Part shown: piece after piece, positions 23,323 to 32,929 of the stretch
Position numbering within the stretch: the first letter of the stretch is position 1
Layout: every line of letters starts with the position of its first letter
Assembly: GCA_023974075.1 (NCBI GenBank)
Contig: CM043798.1
Coordinates: 18,342,941-18,406,940, forward strand
Direction of reading: 5' to 3'
Length of the DNA stretch: 64,000 nt
From: Chaenocephalus aceratus
Taxonomy: Eukaryota; Chordata; Actinopteri; Perciformes; Channichthyidae
Program-made: the position numbers and the translations under genes
The notes under the pieces: model-generated
Told to the model about the DNA's origin: nothing
What the model saw: only the letters and a program-made list of their open reading frames with translations
Databases searched by the model: none

Positions 23323-24695
23323 GCCATTCCTTCCGGGTCTGGCGTCCATGGAAGTCCACCGCCCAGGGCTGTACTCTCCCTGGGTGATGATCATGGCGGC
23401 GGGTGTGTGGGCTACTCACTCATTGCTAGAGATGCCCCCGCCTCACCAGGTCAGAGCGATTATTGGGCCACAAGGCCGAATAAGTATGGTCCACGGGCCT
23501 TGCCCCAGGCCCGGTTCCCCCGGGGACCGGTGCTCGGTGGCTTCACATGATACAGGGTCGACCCTACTTCATCACAGGCCGCCGCCGCTGCCCGCCGTGT
23601 GATGTCCCTGGGATATCACGCCGCGTGGCACTTTCCAAAGAGGATCGTGTTGATATCCTGGGAGGCCCCGTGTTTACGGAAGGGCTCTATGGATCGATGT
23701 CCTTGCTCACGGGATGAGGAGTAGTCGCAGCGTGGCTGCTTCTTGCCCATTCCCAGAGGAAGAAACACTGTCCTACACTCCCCGCCCCTGCTGTAAACCC
23801 CAGTATAGGGAGCCAGCAGGTGGGCGTGTGCACGTGAGTGGAATAAACCGAGTGCTGTCAAAGCACTGTGCGGGTTCAAGAGACGCTATTGCCGGCGTGC
23901 AGTTGTCAGACAACACACCTTGCCTGGTATAATAGCTCCGATTAATGCATTTCACCGTTGCAATGGGAAATACAGCGTTAATACGTGGGCGAGCGGCCCT
24001 AGTGAGAGTGGCCGCGGTGCGTTCAGGGACCCCCGCAGGAGAATGGTGGTTTACGTTTGTAAACTCTAGTTCTGGAGTGAGGTGTGTGTGTGGGAAAAAT
24101 GCATTCAGTAAAGACTATTGCATATATCCCAGAGTCATTTCTCTCTACAATTCCACTTTTCCCCATAATGTCCGTTTCAAAGAGACGGCATTGTGACGGT
24201 GCGCGCGGCCCCCTCCCCCGAGGGCGGGCCACGGTGCGTTCAAAGACCTCAGTAGAGAGGTGAGACGAAGGGAGAGGTGCCGGCACGGAGATCCCGTGCC
24301 CGCTGCGCCCTCCACCTCTTCGGCCCACCCCGTGGAACCGGCGTGCCGGCACTCACGGGGACGGGCTTTCCGTCTTTACGGATCTGGCTGGCGGGGGGAG
24401 AAAATCTCTCCGCCCGGGACGAGGGGGCGAATCCCGCCTCCTCCCTGTATAATGCACAGATCATTACGTTTTCTAATAAGAATGAGGTTGATCTGTATCC
24501 AAATCTAAGTGTCTTTTGTTTCCACAAAGGCTACACTTAGGCCTACACACAATGTTAACCGTACAAATTCCCCATTCGCTGCCCCAGCTGTAGCTCCTGT
24601 TAAGGAGGTGGCTAGTGGGCATGCGCAGATGAGAGGGATGAACCGCAGGGAGTGCTATCTAAAGGAGAGCGCTATGCGGGTACAGGGAATTTATG
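23323..24695 (+). other. Left body of the DIRS element, GC-rich, frames destroyed
   Basis: Proline/arginine-rich broken frames, as in DIRS ORF1, are seen but no long one. From about 23840 the sequence is built of decayed repeats of a unit containing CGGTGCGTTCA (24015 and 24232). The same unit recurs right of ERV-B at 36944 and 37062, showing that both flanks belong to one element. Confidence 0.5.
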
Positions 24696-24700
24696 GCCGG

Positions 24701-25096
24701 TGTGAAGGAATATTTTAATGTGATCTGTGCTTTTGGAGACTTTTAGTGTTTTCTCGTATGTGTCCTGTTTGTAATTTAAACAGGGCAAAGGTCAAGAGGC
24801 CCTCTGCCTTTCCTGTGGGGGAAGTGTGGACCATGCACGTTGGCTTTAACAGACCGGTTCTTTGTCTTCAACATGTCTGGTACTAATTAGGGAAAGCGCG
24901 CGATTACCAGCTCCCCCTCTTTTAACTTATAGAGGTTCTCCTGCATTGCGTCCTCAGTGTTGTCAGGGTAATTCAATGATTGAGGTACCTTGTGAATGCT
25001 CCGGCCGTTTTGACTCTCAATAAACTTCAGTGGTTGATTAAGCAGATTCCAGCTTCCATTATTTCATCGCATTGCTGAACAGAAGTTTTCTTCACA
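24701..25096 (+). mobile_element. ERV-B 5' LTR, 396 bp
   Basis: Runs TGTGAAGGAATATT...TTCTTCACA with an inverted TGTGAAG/CTTCACA end. AATAAA lies at 25019-25024. A TTATAGAGG TATA-like site near 24926 is the only promoter-like motif I see. It contains 46 bases (after CAACATGTC) that the 3' LTR lacks. Confidence 0.95.
25019..25024 (+). terminator. Polyadenylation signal in ERV-B LTR
   Basis: AATAAA, also present in the 3' LTR copy, about 75 bases before the LTR end. Confidence 0.65.
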
Positions 25097-25099
25097 AAT

Positions 25100-25117
25100 T
25101 GGCGTCACGGACAGCAT
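25100..25117 (+). promoter_or_regulatory. ERV-B primer-binding site
   Basis: TGGCGTCACGGACAGCAT begins three bases after the LTR. TGG matches the universal tRNA CCA end. I could not assign the tRNA confidently. Confidence 0.7.
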
Positions 25118-25135
25118 ACCAAAAGATCTTCAGAG

Positions 25136-25147
25136 GCTGGTAAGTAC
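25136..25147 (+). promoter_or_regulatory. Candidate major splice donor in ERV-B leader
   Basis: GGCTG|GTAAGTAC is close to the ideal 5' splice site, placed 44 bases after the LTR as in simple retroviruses that splice env mRNA. A possible partner acceptor is CCTTTCCAG near 32769, just upstream of the env ATG. Confidence 0.55.
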
Positions 25148-26073
25148 ATTTTTATTTTGAGATTGGCTTGCCAGTATCTGTGGTTGACGGTATCATAAAT
25201 TACCTGTAAAAAACTGAGCTGCTGCAATTTTTTTTGGTTTCTCTACTCGTTTACATTTGGAGGATTAATAAATAACCTTGGAAATCGGTGTCTAGGGGAC
25301 TTTATCCTGGCCGATTTACCCTGTGGTTGTTGCTGGGGCATGTGCCTACAGAACAAACATGGCTCATGTAAAAACAATGAGAATATTTGGGGCTAATAAA
25401 TAACCTGGGAATATCGACTTTCATCGATTTCCTCTGTGTGTGATTCTCGGAATTAAATTACCGGACAATTACACACAGCAAATATTCGGAGAGACCTTAA
25501 AAGAGAACATCAGTAAAGTGGAGCTTCTACATTAGAAGCAATGTGATAGATTTGTATTGAAACAAATCGCCGAATTCTGGCTGCGCTGCCAATTCTCCCC
25601 CCGCCCCCCCACTGTGGAGAGCCACAGGCAAAGAGAGAGGAACAGCACATAGTCATTATTTCCACAATATTGCCATTTTTTAACTAAAGAAAGTGGTTAA
25701 ACATGGTATGAGAATGTCATATATGAATTGCTGAATTTAGCTGTTGTTTTTTTTGGAAGAAAGGGTGAGAAAAAATTAAAGTCTATGCTTTTGGACGAAA
25801 AAAAGCAAAGCACCACTAAATAAGCATAGTGGTTGTTGATTTGAGAATAAATTAGTTATTGCTCTTCAACAAATTCCGTTCTTAGCACTTGTACAAGGAT
25901 TATGAGTAAGAAGGCACTCTTAATTAAACAGATATTTCTCTACCCCCTCTGAAAGTCTCCCTAATTCGGATTAAACTAAGCTGGAATAGTTTTCTGTCAC
26001 GCTGGCGATTGTTGAGAGTTTATGTTTGTTTGTCTAAATTGCAGTGTTTGTTTTATTGTACTAACCATTAAAC
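25148..26073 (+). other. ERV-B untranslated leader
   Basis: About 930 bases without a significant frame between the donor site and gag. Packaging signals would be expected here; no specific motif is recognised. Confidence 0.6.
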
Positions 26074-28104
26074 ATGGGTAATACTGTCTCCACAAACGAA
26101 TCGGTTGGTAAGAGGAAAAATAATTCACGCACCAAGACACTTCCAAAAAATCCTATTACAGACAGCCACTACACTCACATGTTTTCCCCTAATATGCCGT
26201 CTGGAATTGTCGGAAGAAGCTTGGATTGGTCTAAAGTTATGCCGTTTACCTCGTTACTTTGTGAACACTCACAACAGAATAGTCAGAAAGGGAAGATTCT
26301 GTTTGATTGGCCGTTAACTGGTACTTTTGACATGGCCGTGTTGTGGCAGGCATTCAAAGGAATTGAACATGAGGCGAATTGCTCCTGGGATGTAACATAC
26401 ATGAAGGAATGTGTTAAAGCTTGGATGACTGTTGCAGAAAAAAGAGGTTATGATGAGCGGAAAAATGAAAAATCAGTTGGCACCGAGCGAGGCTCCATTG
26501 AGCTCAAGGCTTTAATTGATCGAGTTTCTAAATGTGCGGTGAGTTGTCATTTGCTTAGCCTAGAGGCTGCTTTTGATGTTAAATCAGAGAACATGTCCAG
26601 AATTAAGGAAAGACACGGAAAGGACGTTGCAGCCATTGCGAAATCAGTTATGTACGATTGGCTGAAAAGACAAGGGAAATCTCCCAGCACAGCTCAGTTA
26701 ATTTCCATTCTAACGGACGCTGGGTTGCTGGAGGAAAAGCAGGCTGTAGCTCTCTGCACACAAATAATTCCCGCGATAGGACTCTCAAATCCTGGTGCAA
26801 GAAACTCCGATGATGATCTGTTAATGACAGCTGCAGCTATCATGAATCAAAATGGGTTGACATATCAGGCAGGACAGTATAGACAACAAGAAAGTGAGCA
26901 GCAGGAACACAGTGCAGCGGACAGTGGAGAGGAAATGTCAGATAGCAGCCCATTACAAACCCCGACTTCTGGTTCCGCAACAAAAATGTTATACAATCCA
27001 AACACGCCGTACGGCACCAGTTTTAACAAGTATGTCCCGCATAGAATTATCACAAGACTGCAAACATCTCAGGATAATAATTCTGCTGAAGCTGTGACGG
27101 CACCGAAAATTCTGATAGGAGAAGTTCCAGTTTATAAGCCTTGGACACCCGCTGAGGTCATGGATGTCATTAATCACGCTCCCAGTCCCACTAAAAGCCC
27201 AGATGAGTATCTGTCGTGGTTGACTAATGTCTGCTCAGTTTATAACTGTTTGGTTCATGATGTTAAACAGCTGATAATCCTAACATACAAGGCAGATTGG
27301 CCCACATGCAGAGATGAGTTTACATTTCCTGAGTGTACGCCTGCAGGTGACTGGCCTGCAACACAGACGCGTGATATGTGGATCCAGACCGTAGCTGCGG
27401 TGGCGATTAGAACATGCGCTAAAACTCACAGAGATTTTTCGCAAGTGACGGCTTGCGTACAGAACCCAACAGAAACTGTCCCAGAATTTCTCCAGCGTTT
27501 CATGACAGTGTGGGATAATAATGCGGGCATTAAAAGGGAGGGCAATGATTTGTTCGCCATACAGAGTTTGTTACATAATTTAATCCCTGAAACAGCTCAT
27601 GCCTATATGATGGCTACTCCGGACTGGCAAGTCAAAACCTGGCAAATCACAATAGCCACAATGTGCGCGTTACATAGAAATCAGATATTTCTGACCCCCA
27701 GAATTGCCCAGCTGATGCAAAAGTTGCCTCAAAATACACAGGCTTATCAGAGTGCGGATAACTCCCAGCAGTTTCAGGGACAAAACCGCACACAGCAGTA
27801 TCAAAATCAGGGAAGATCACAGGGTTATCAAGACAAGGGCAGACAGCAGCAGAACAAACATTCCAATAAGTTGATGCCATGTCATGTTTGTGGTGCAACG
27901 GACCACTGGGCGGGGCAGTGCGAAAGACGCTGGGGAGCACAGCAGAATACACAACTCTTGCCTGCTCTCCCCCAGCCCCCCCGCCATCCTGCATTATTGC
28001 CCCCCCCCCTTCCCTTACAAGTCACTACGACAGGCAGGCTCAACAGGGGCAAAACGGTCAGCAAAGTCAATTTAACAGACGATAGGGAGGCCATGGAGAA
28101 ATAG
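26074..28104 (+). CDS. gag: ERV-B Gag polyprotein (676 codons, 3' end probably frameshifted)
   Basis: Gag forms the virion shell. It starts Met-Gly-Asn-Thr-Val-Ser-Thr, an N-myristoylation signal expected for a matrix domain. A capsid-like region includes a major-homology-type stretch, Gln-Asn-Pro-Thr-Glu-Thr-Val-Pro, near residues 463-478. After a Gln-rich linker a single CX2CX4HX4C zinc knuckle lies at Cys603, Cys606, His611, Cys616. Just after it a run of ten C (28000-28009) appears to have slipped. In the alternative frame the tail is Gln/Asn/Arg-rich and ends at TAG 28083-28085, directly in frame with protease. The annotated stop at 28102 is therefore probably not ancestral. No other break is seen. 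Confidence 0.88.
   Translation: MGNTVSTNESVGKRKNNSRTKTLPKNPITDSHYTHMFSPNMPSGIVGRSLDWSKVMPFTSLLCEHSQQNSQKGKILFDWPLTGTFDMAVLWQAFKGIEHEANCSWDVTYMKECVKAWMTVAEKRGYDERKNEKSVGTERGSIELKALIDRVSKCAVSCHLLSLEAAFDVKSENMSRIKERHGKDVAAIAKSVMYDWLKRQGKSPSTAQLISILTDAGLLEEKQAVALCTQIIPAIGLSNPGARNSDDDLLMTAAAIMNQNGLTYQAGQYRQQESEQQEHSAADSGEEMSDSSPLQTPTSGSATKMLYNPNTPYGTSFNKYVPHRIITRLQTSQDNNSAEAVTAPKILIGEVPVYKPWTPAEVMDVINHAPSPTKSPDEYLSWLTNVCSVYNCLVHDVKQLIILTYKADWPTCRDEFTFPECTPAGDWPATQTRDMWIQTVAAVAIRTCAKTHRDFSQVTACVQNPTETVPEFLQRFMTVWDNNAGIKREGNDLFAIQSLLHNLIPETAHAYMMATPDWQVKTWQITIATMCALHRNQIFLTPRIAQLMQKLPQNTQAYQSADNSQQFQGQNRTQQYQNQGRSQGYQDKGRQQQNKHSNKLMPCHVCGATDHWAGQCERRWGAQQNTQLLPALPQPPRHPALLPPPLPLQVTTTGRLNRGKTVSKVNLTDDREAMEK
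28083..28091 (+). promoter_or_regulatory. Probable gag-pol readthrough stop (TAG GGA GGC)
   Basis: The frame of protease extends upstream without a stop to TAG at 28083-28085, followed by GGAGGC. Murine leukaemia-type viruses join gag and pol by suppression of a UAG followed by GGAGG. The sequence match is direct; use here is inferred. Confidence 0.6.
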
Positions 28105-28625
28105 GATCAAACTCACAGCATTTTCCCATTCAAGCAGCAACAATTCGCCTTTCCAATAACCCGCGTGAAGATCCGATTATGCCCGTTGATTTGAGTGGTA
28201 AGGCGGTAGATATTTTAATTGACAGCGGAGCAACATTGTCAGCAGTGCGCACGAAGGAAAAAGTGTGTGAAGCAACTAATCATTTTGTTACAACAATGGG
28301 AGTTTCTGGCATTCCTATGTCCGAGCCCATTTCAGAGCGTACCAATGTTTCAATCGAAGGATCAAATGTCCAACACTCTTTCATTATTTCAGATGGAAGT
28401 CCTATTAATCTAATGGGCAGAGATTTGCTTTGTAAATTACAAGAAACAATACATTGCACTCCAGACAGATTGTTTTTGACTATTCCTGACAGCAAAGTCT
28501 ATCAAGCTGTCCAATTCATTCAATCATCTCAAGACAACCTTTATTGTTGGTCATGCAGGTCTCCCTTGAAAAAGAGATCTATGATCTCAATGGGACCAAT
28601 CTGGTTAAATAAAGGTTTGAAATGA
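28086..28625 (+). pseudogene. pro: ERV-B protease region of pol
   Basis: Open from 28086 to the stop at 28623-28625. The active-site Asp-Ser-Gly-Ala-Thr lies at 28221-28235, preceded by the hydrophobic strand Val-Asp-Ile-Leu-Ile. A downstream Asn-Leu-Met-Gly-Arg-Asp-Leu-Leu segment matches the helix-end motif of retroviral proteases. It is in the frame reached by readthrough of the TAG at 28083. The protease itself looks complete. The frame fails just beyond it, so it is listed as part of a broken pol. An internal ATG at 28179 opens 148 codons but need not be a real start. Confidence 0.85.
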
Positions 28626-29245
28626 AATTTCCAGATTTCAACATGATTTCTGTTTTCTCAACAATAGGAATTCAGAAAATTGCTAGCATTTCCCCTGTGT
28701 GTGCTTCCTTAATTTCCCTTATGCGGCCTGTGTTGAATTGTCACTTCACAGCTGCTTTTAACCCATCAGATGACTATGCGCTATCGGTAAGAGGTTTTTG
28801 CAACAGCTCAGATCAGTTGGAATGTGAGCAGTTTCTATTTTTAGGACTCCAGGGGTACGCATTGCCCCTGATGCTCACAACCACACAGCAGGCTCTTTAT
28901 GCTGCAGACACGATCCCTCACCTCACACTAGCGGTCACTTTAGGAAGTGAACCTGAGGAAGTGGGGGCCATGGCAGCCCACTTCCATGCTCTGCTGGAAG
29001 CGGCAAAAGCTTCTCTCCCTCACACACACACACACATAATCTAATTAACCTCGGAGAACAGCATTACATGCTGCATCTCTCTGAGCAACTTTCTCTCCCT
29101 CAAAGCACATTTCTTCATTTACAGCCACCTGCACTCACACAATATGGACCCCCATCAGATTTTTCTGAGGTTCCGGCCACATTATGCGCTAAACACAAGA
29201 ATCATGTGGGGTTTGTTTGTTCAGCCCCTCCACACAGAGTCACAC
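28622..29245 (+). pseudogene. pol: ERV-B protease-RT linker of pol, two frameshifts
   Basis: Frame 28622-29044 has Pro-His-Leu-Thr-Leu-Ala-Val and a Glu-Val-Gly-Ala-Met-Ala helix, the usual region before RT in fish class I elements. It ends in a short CA run (about 29020-29036). A second frame carries Leu-Cys-Ala-Lys-His-Lys-Asn-His-Val-Gly up to the MITE insertion at 29249. The frame change across the MITE is exactly that expected from its 584 bases plus the 3-bp duplication. Confidence 0.75.
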
Positions 29246-29248
29246 TTA

Positions 29249-29832
29249 CGGCCCGTCTACACTACAGCGTCGACAGCGTCGACAGCGTTGAAAGCTCCAA
29301 TCTGCCCATTCACTTTCAATGGGGTGACGTCACGTAGCCGCGCTTTTTCGCCGAACTGAATTGTGGGTAGCAGAGCGGTCCGTCTCAGGAGTAGCCAGCG
29401 CCAGCCAATCAAATCCCGTTTCCCAAAATCTGACAGCTGAAGCCGTAGCCAATCAAACCGCGTCTAAGCTGGGAGAGATATCCCGCCGTTCATTTCTATA
29501 TTTCAAAAAAAGTCGGAGGAGAAACTAACTATCGCCGGAGCAAATCACCCGGTTTTGTATGACCAGACCCTCTTCACCTACCGGGATACAAACCGGAGGA
29601 ACCAGGCATGGAGGGAGGTGGCAGAGACAGTGGGGGAAACTGGTAGGTTTTCGCCTGTTTGGGGAGTTTATATATATATTGCTCGCATAAAATCCCCGGG
29701 GGTTTTTGCTTTGTATGTCGGGGGCGGGAGATTCATGTGATTGGTTGTTGGTCGTGTTGCTTGAATAAAATCCCCAAGCTCCAGACACGCCCAGCTCCAA
29801 GCTATTTTTGAAGCTGTAGTGTGGACGCTCCG
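29249..29832 (+). mobile_element. PIF/Harbinger MITE inside ERV-B pol, 584 bp, with MADF-like exon
   Basis: Ends CGGCCCGTCTACACTACAGC and, as complement, CGGAGCGTCCACACTACAGC. TTA is duplicated at 29246-29248 and 29833-29835, the 3-bp preference of PIF/Harbinger elements. From about 29519 to 29642 a frame resembles a MADF (Myb/SANT-like) domain: Asn-His-Pro-Val-Leu-Tyr-Asp, then Tyr-Arg-Asp-Thr and Ala-Trp-Arg-Glu-Val. It ends at a GTAGGT donor (29643). PIF/Harbinger elements encode a Myb-like second protein, so this is probably its first exon left in an internally deleted copy. CCAAT motifs lie upstream of the exon. Confidence 0.9.
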
Positions 29833-29849
29833 TTAAAGACAATGCCAGA

Positions 29850-31598
29850 TTGCCAGCTATCAGACAGTACAATTTACCTCATAGAGCCATTTTGGGAATT
29901 GAAGGAGTCATCCAATCTCTGCTCGATCAGGGCGTATTAATCTACACGACCAGCCCGTGTAATACTCCGATTCTGCCCATACCTAAACATAATCGCCCTG
30001 ATGAGTGGGGTTTTGTCCAAGCTATTAACGCTATTGTCATTCCGACAGCTCCTATAGTGCCTGACACTAATTCGATTCTTGCATCATTGCCGCCAGATTC
30101 AAAATATTATACAGTTATTGATTTGTGTTCAGCATTTTTCTCTGTTCCTCTGCATCCAGACAGCCAGTATCTGTTTGCATTTACTTTTAAAGGTAAACAA
30201 ATCACATACACGCGCCTCCCACAGGGGTATGTTGAATCGCCTACTGTGTACGCAGCAGCGGTTAAGAGAGATCTGGACACTTTGGTCCTTACAGGAGGTA
30301 GTACCTTGCTTCAGTACACAGATGACCTGTTGTTAGCTTCTCCCAACATGGACGCATGTTGCATCGACTCCATTCTGCTCATGAAAATACTTTCTGAATG
30401 CGGACACAGAGCATCCCTGGCTAAGTTGCAGTACTGCCAGACTGAGGTCACATACTTGGGTCACATTCTGAGGGATGGACACCGACTCCTCTCGCCAGCA
30501 AGGATTTGTCTTTTGAACAAAGTGGCACCACCCCGCACAAAGAAAGACATGCTGTCTTTTTTGGGCATGGCTAACTATTGCAGACACTGGATATACGAGT
30601 ACGCTGCTATGGACTCTGTCCTGCGTGCTGCCACTCTGCAGGCTGCTCCTAACATTGTTCAATGGTCTGAGGACATGCACACAGCTTTTCAGGACTTAAA
30701 GCGAGCCCTGACATCAGCTCCTGCCCTGGGGCTCCCTGATTACCATCAGCCGTTTCACCTGCACGTCCATGAAAAGGGGGGCTTTGCAACGGGCATCTTG
30801 GTACAGAAGCATGGCTCTAATTTCCAGCCTGTTGCATACTACTCATCTCGACTCTCCCCTGTGGTACTTGGTATGCCTTCTTGCCTGCGGGCAGTGGCCG
30901 CAGTTGCAATTGTTATCAAACAATCCTCTCCCATTGTACTGGCCAGTGACTGTGTAGTACATGTCCCACATGCAGTTTTGCATATTCTGAACACCTCTGC
31001 TACTCAGCATATGACAGCAGCAAGGCGATCTGGTTATGAAGCAATAATTATTTCAAGCCCACACATCACACTTAAACGCTCCCCCCCTCTAAACCCAGCT
31101 ACGCTGGTGCCAATTCCAGATTTTGAAATAACACATGACTGCGTCACAACGATTGACATGTCTTCTTCCCCCAGAACTGATATGTTGCAAACTCCTATCC
31201 CTAATTCAGATATGATTCTATACACAGACGGGTCTGCGAGCAGGCCGTCTGACACAGTACACTTAGCAGGCTATGCTGTTGTGAACGACTGGGAGGTTTT
31301 AGAAAGCCGGGCCTTGCCAAATGGCACGTCGGCTCAGGCCGCAGAGTTGTATGCTCTGCTGAGGGTGTGTATTTTGGCTAAAGATAGAGTTGCAACCATT
31401 TTCACAGACTCCAGGTATGCATTTCGTGTGTGCCATGACTTTGGTGTCTTGTGGAAAATGCGCGGTTTCTTAACATCGGCCGGTAAGCCTATTCAACATC
31501 ATGCGTTAGTAGCTGAGCTATTAGACGCTATCATGCTCCCTACACAGCTAGCAGTAGTTAAGTGTGCTGCTCACACAAATTCTGATGATCCTATTTAG
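29850..31598 (+). pseudogene. pol: ERV-B reverse transcriptase-RNase H (582 open codons of pol)
   Basis: RT copies RNA to DNA; RNase H removes the template. Seen in order: Val-Ile-Asp-Leu-Cys-Ser-Ala-Phe-Phe (motif A), Leu-Pro-Gln-Gly-Tyr-Val-Glu-Ser-Pro (motif B), Tyr-Thr-Asp-Asp at residues 156-159 (YXDD), Tyr-Leu-Gly-His (motif E side) and a connection domain. RNase H follows with catalytic Asp460 (YTDGS), Glu499 (AAELYAL) and Asp520 (TDSRYA). The frame ends at an in-frame TAG (31596-31598) at the end of RNase H; integrase continues in the same frame. The upstream boundary is the MITE, so no natural start exists here. Confidence 0.92.
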
Positions 31599-32929
31599 CG
31601 TGGAAATGCGTTAGCCGACACCGCGGCTAAACAAGCAGCAGTTTCCTGCTCTTCTATGGTGCTCCAATGCCCCTCAACACAACCCACAGACCCCATTTGT
31701 TTGCCTTCCTTTAATGATGTTGCGGACATGCAAGCCCGCGCTGATGTTAGGGAGAAAGATTTATGGCCAAGACGTGGTTGTACACTTGACGATGAGTCCA
31801 GCTTGTGGCTCCACCCAGACGGACGGATGGTCTGTCCACGTTCGTTCCTCCATGTTTTGGCACATGTTGCAAATGGCAAATCACATGTTGGAAAAGGAGG
31901 GATGAATGGGATTATAAAGTCACAATGGTTTGCTCCAGGCATTACACTAGCTACACAGACCCTTGTAGATAGATGCATGATATGCCAGCAGACAAGAAGA
32001 AGAAGTGGTCAAGTTCAGCATGAACACTTACCGCCCCCCTCGGGGCCCTTTGTAAATATGCAAATGAACTTTTCACATATGCCACCATGCCAAGGATTCA
32101 AATATCTTTAATAGTAATAGTAATAGTAATAGTAATAGTGTTCCAGTTCTCCAAATGGGTAGAGGCCTACCCTACCAGAAAAGAAGACGCTAGAACAGTT
32201 GTAAAGTGTCTTCTCAAAGATGTTATTCCTAGATTTGGTGTGCCCACAGGAATTAACAGTGACAGAGGTCCAGCATTCATTTCTAAGATAACCCAGAGTC
32301 TAGCTACAGTGTTAGGGTTCAAATGGAAATTGCATGTTCTCTATCACCCACAGAGCTCAGGCCAGGTTGAGAGAATGAACTTGACTATAAAGGATAAACT
32401 CACTAAAACAATGTTGATCACAGGACTAAAATGGGTAGACGCGCTGCCGCTAGTTCTGTGCTCCATTAGAAGCACACCAAATGCAACGACAGGGCTTAGC
32501 CCACACGAAGTATTGATGGGAAGGGTAATGTTCACAGGATCTAGCCCCCCAGTAACACCCCACAAACTCACTCTTTTGTGGACAGATGATTACATGACTA
32601 ACTATGTCAAATATCTAACTGACATGTTGAGAAAGTCTCACAGGCAAGTGGCTGACAGGCTCCCCCAGCCTGGAGAGGAGCCCACCCACCCCTTTCAGAT
32701 TGGTGATAATGTACTAATCAAATCTCTTGAAAAAGATGCTCTGTCTCCCAGGTGGAAAGGTCCTTTCCAGGTGTTAATAGTGACCAGAACAGCCCTGAGA
32801 GTACAAGGGAGTGGATTCACGCTACCAGATGTCGTCTCTCTCCTCTACCGGATGCTGGCGTGTGAAGGCAGTCATCATCATCGTCATTCTGGGTCTTCTG
32901 TACCTGGCCAAGGACGCCCTGCTAGATGA
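31599..32929 (+). pseudogene. pol: ERV-B integrase, split by a hexanucleotide expansion
   Basis: The first part (to 32111) holds the RNase H tail and the HHCC domain (His-Val-Leu-Ala-His ... Cys-Met-Ile-Cys). The second part (32087-32929, other frame) has the core: Asp at 32261 (Asn-Ser-Asp-Arg-Gly) and Glu at 32369 (Gly-Gln-Val-Glu-Arg), 35 residues apart as in D,D-35-E. The SH3-like C-terminus (Gly-Asp-Asn-Val-Leu-Ile, Trp-Lys-Gly-Pro-Phe-Gln-Val) follows. At the place of the first catalytic Asp (32067-32069) the codon is AAC, Asn. A (TAATAG)5 array between the parts breaks the frame. The end overlaps env by about 119 bases in a different frame. Confidence 0.9.
32109..32138. repeat. (TAATAG)5 microsatellite inside integrase
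   Basis: Five perfect hexamers. In the upstream pol frame they read as ten consecutive stop codons; in the downstream frame they read Ile-Val repeats. Confidence 0.97.

Noticed and set aside
24023..24352. Pro/Arg-rich frames on both strands in the DIRS left body
   Set aside because: GC-rich composition keeps several frames open; no motif, and the region is repeat-derived.
30333..30680. Minus-strand frames across ERV-B RT and other pol regions
   Set aside because: Shadows of the real plus-strand RT frame.
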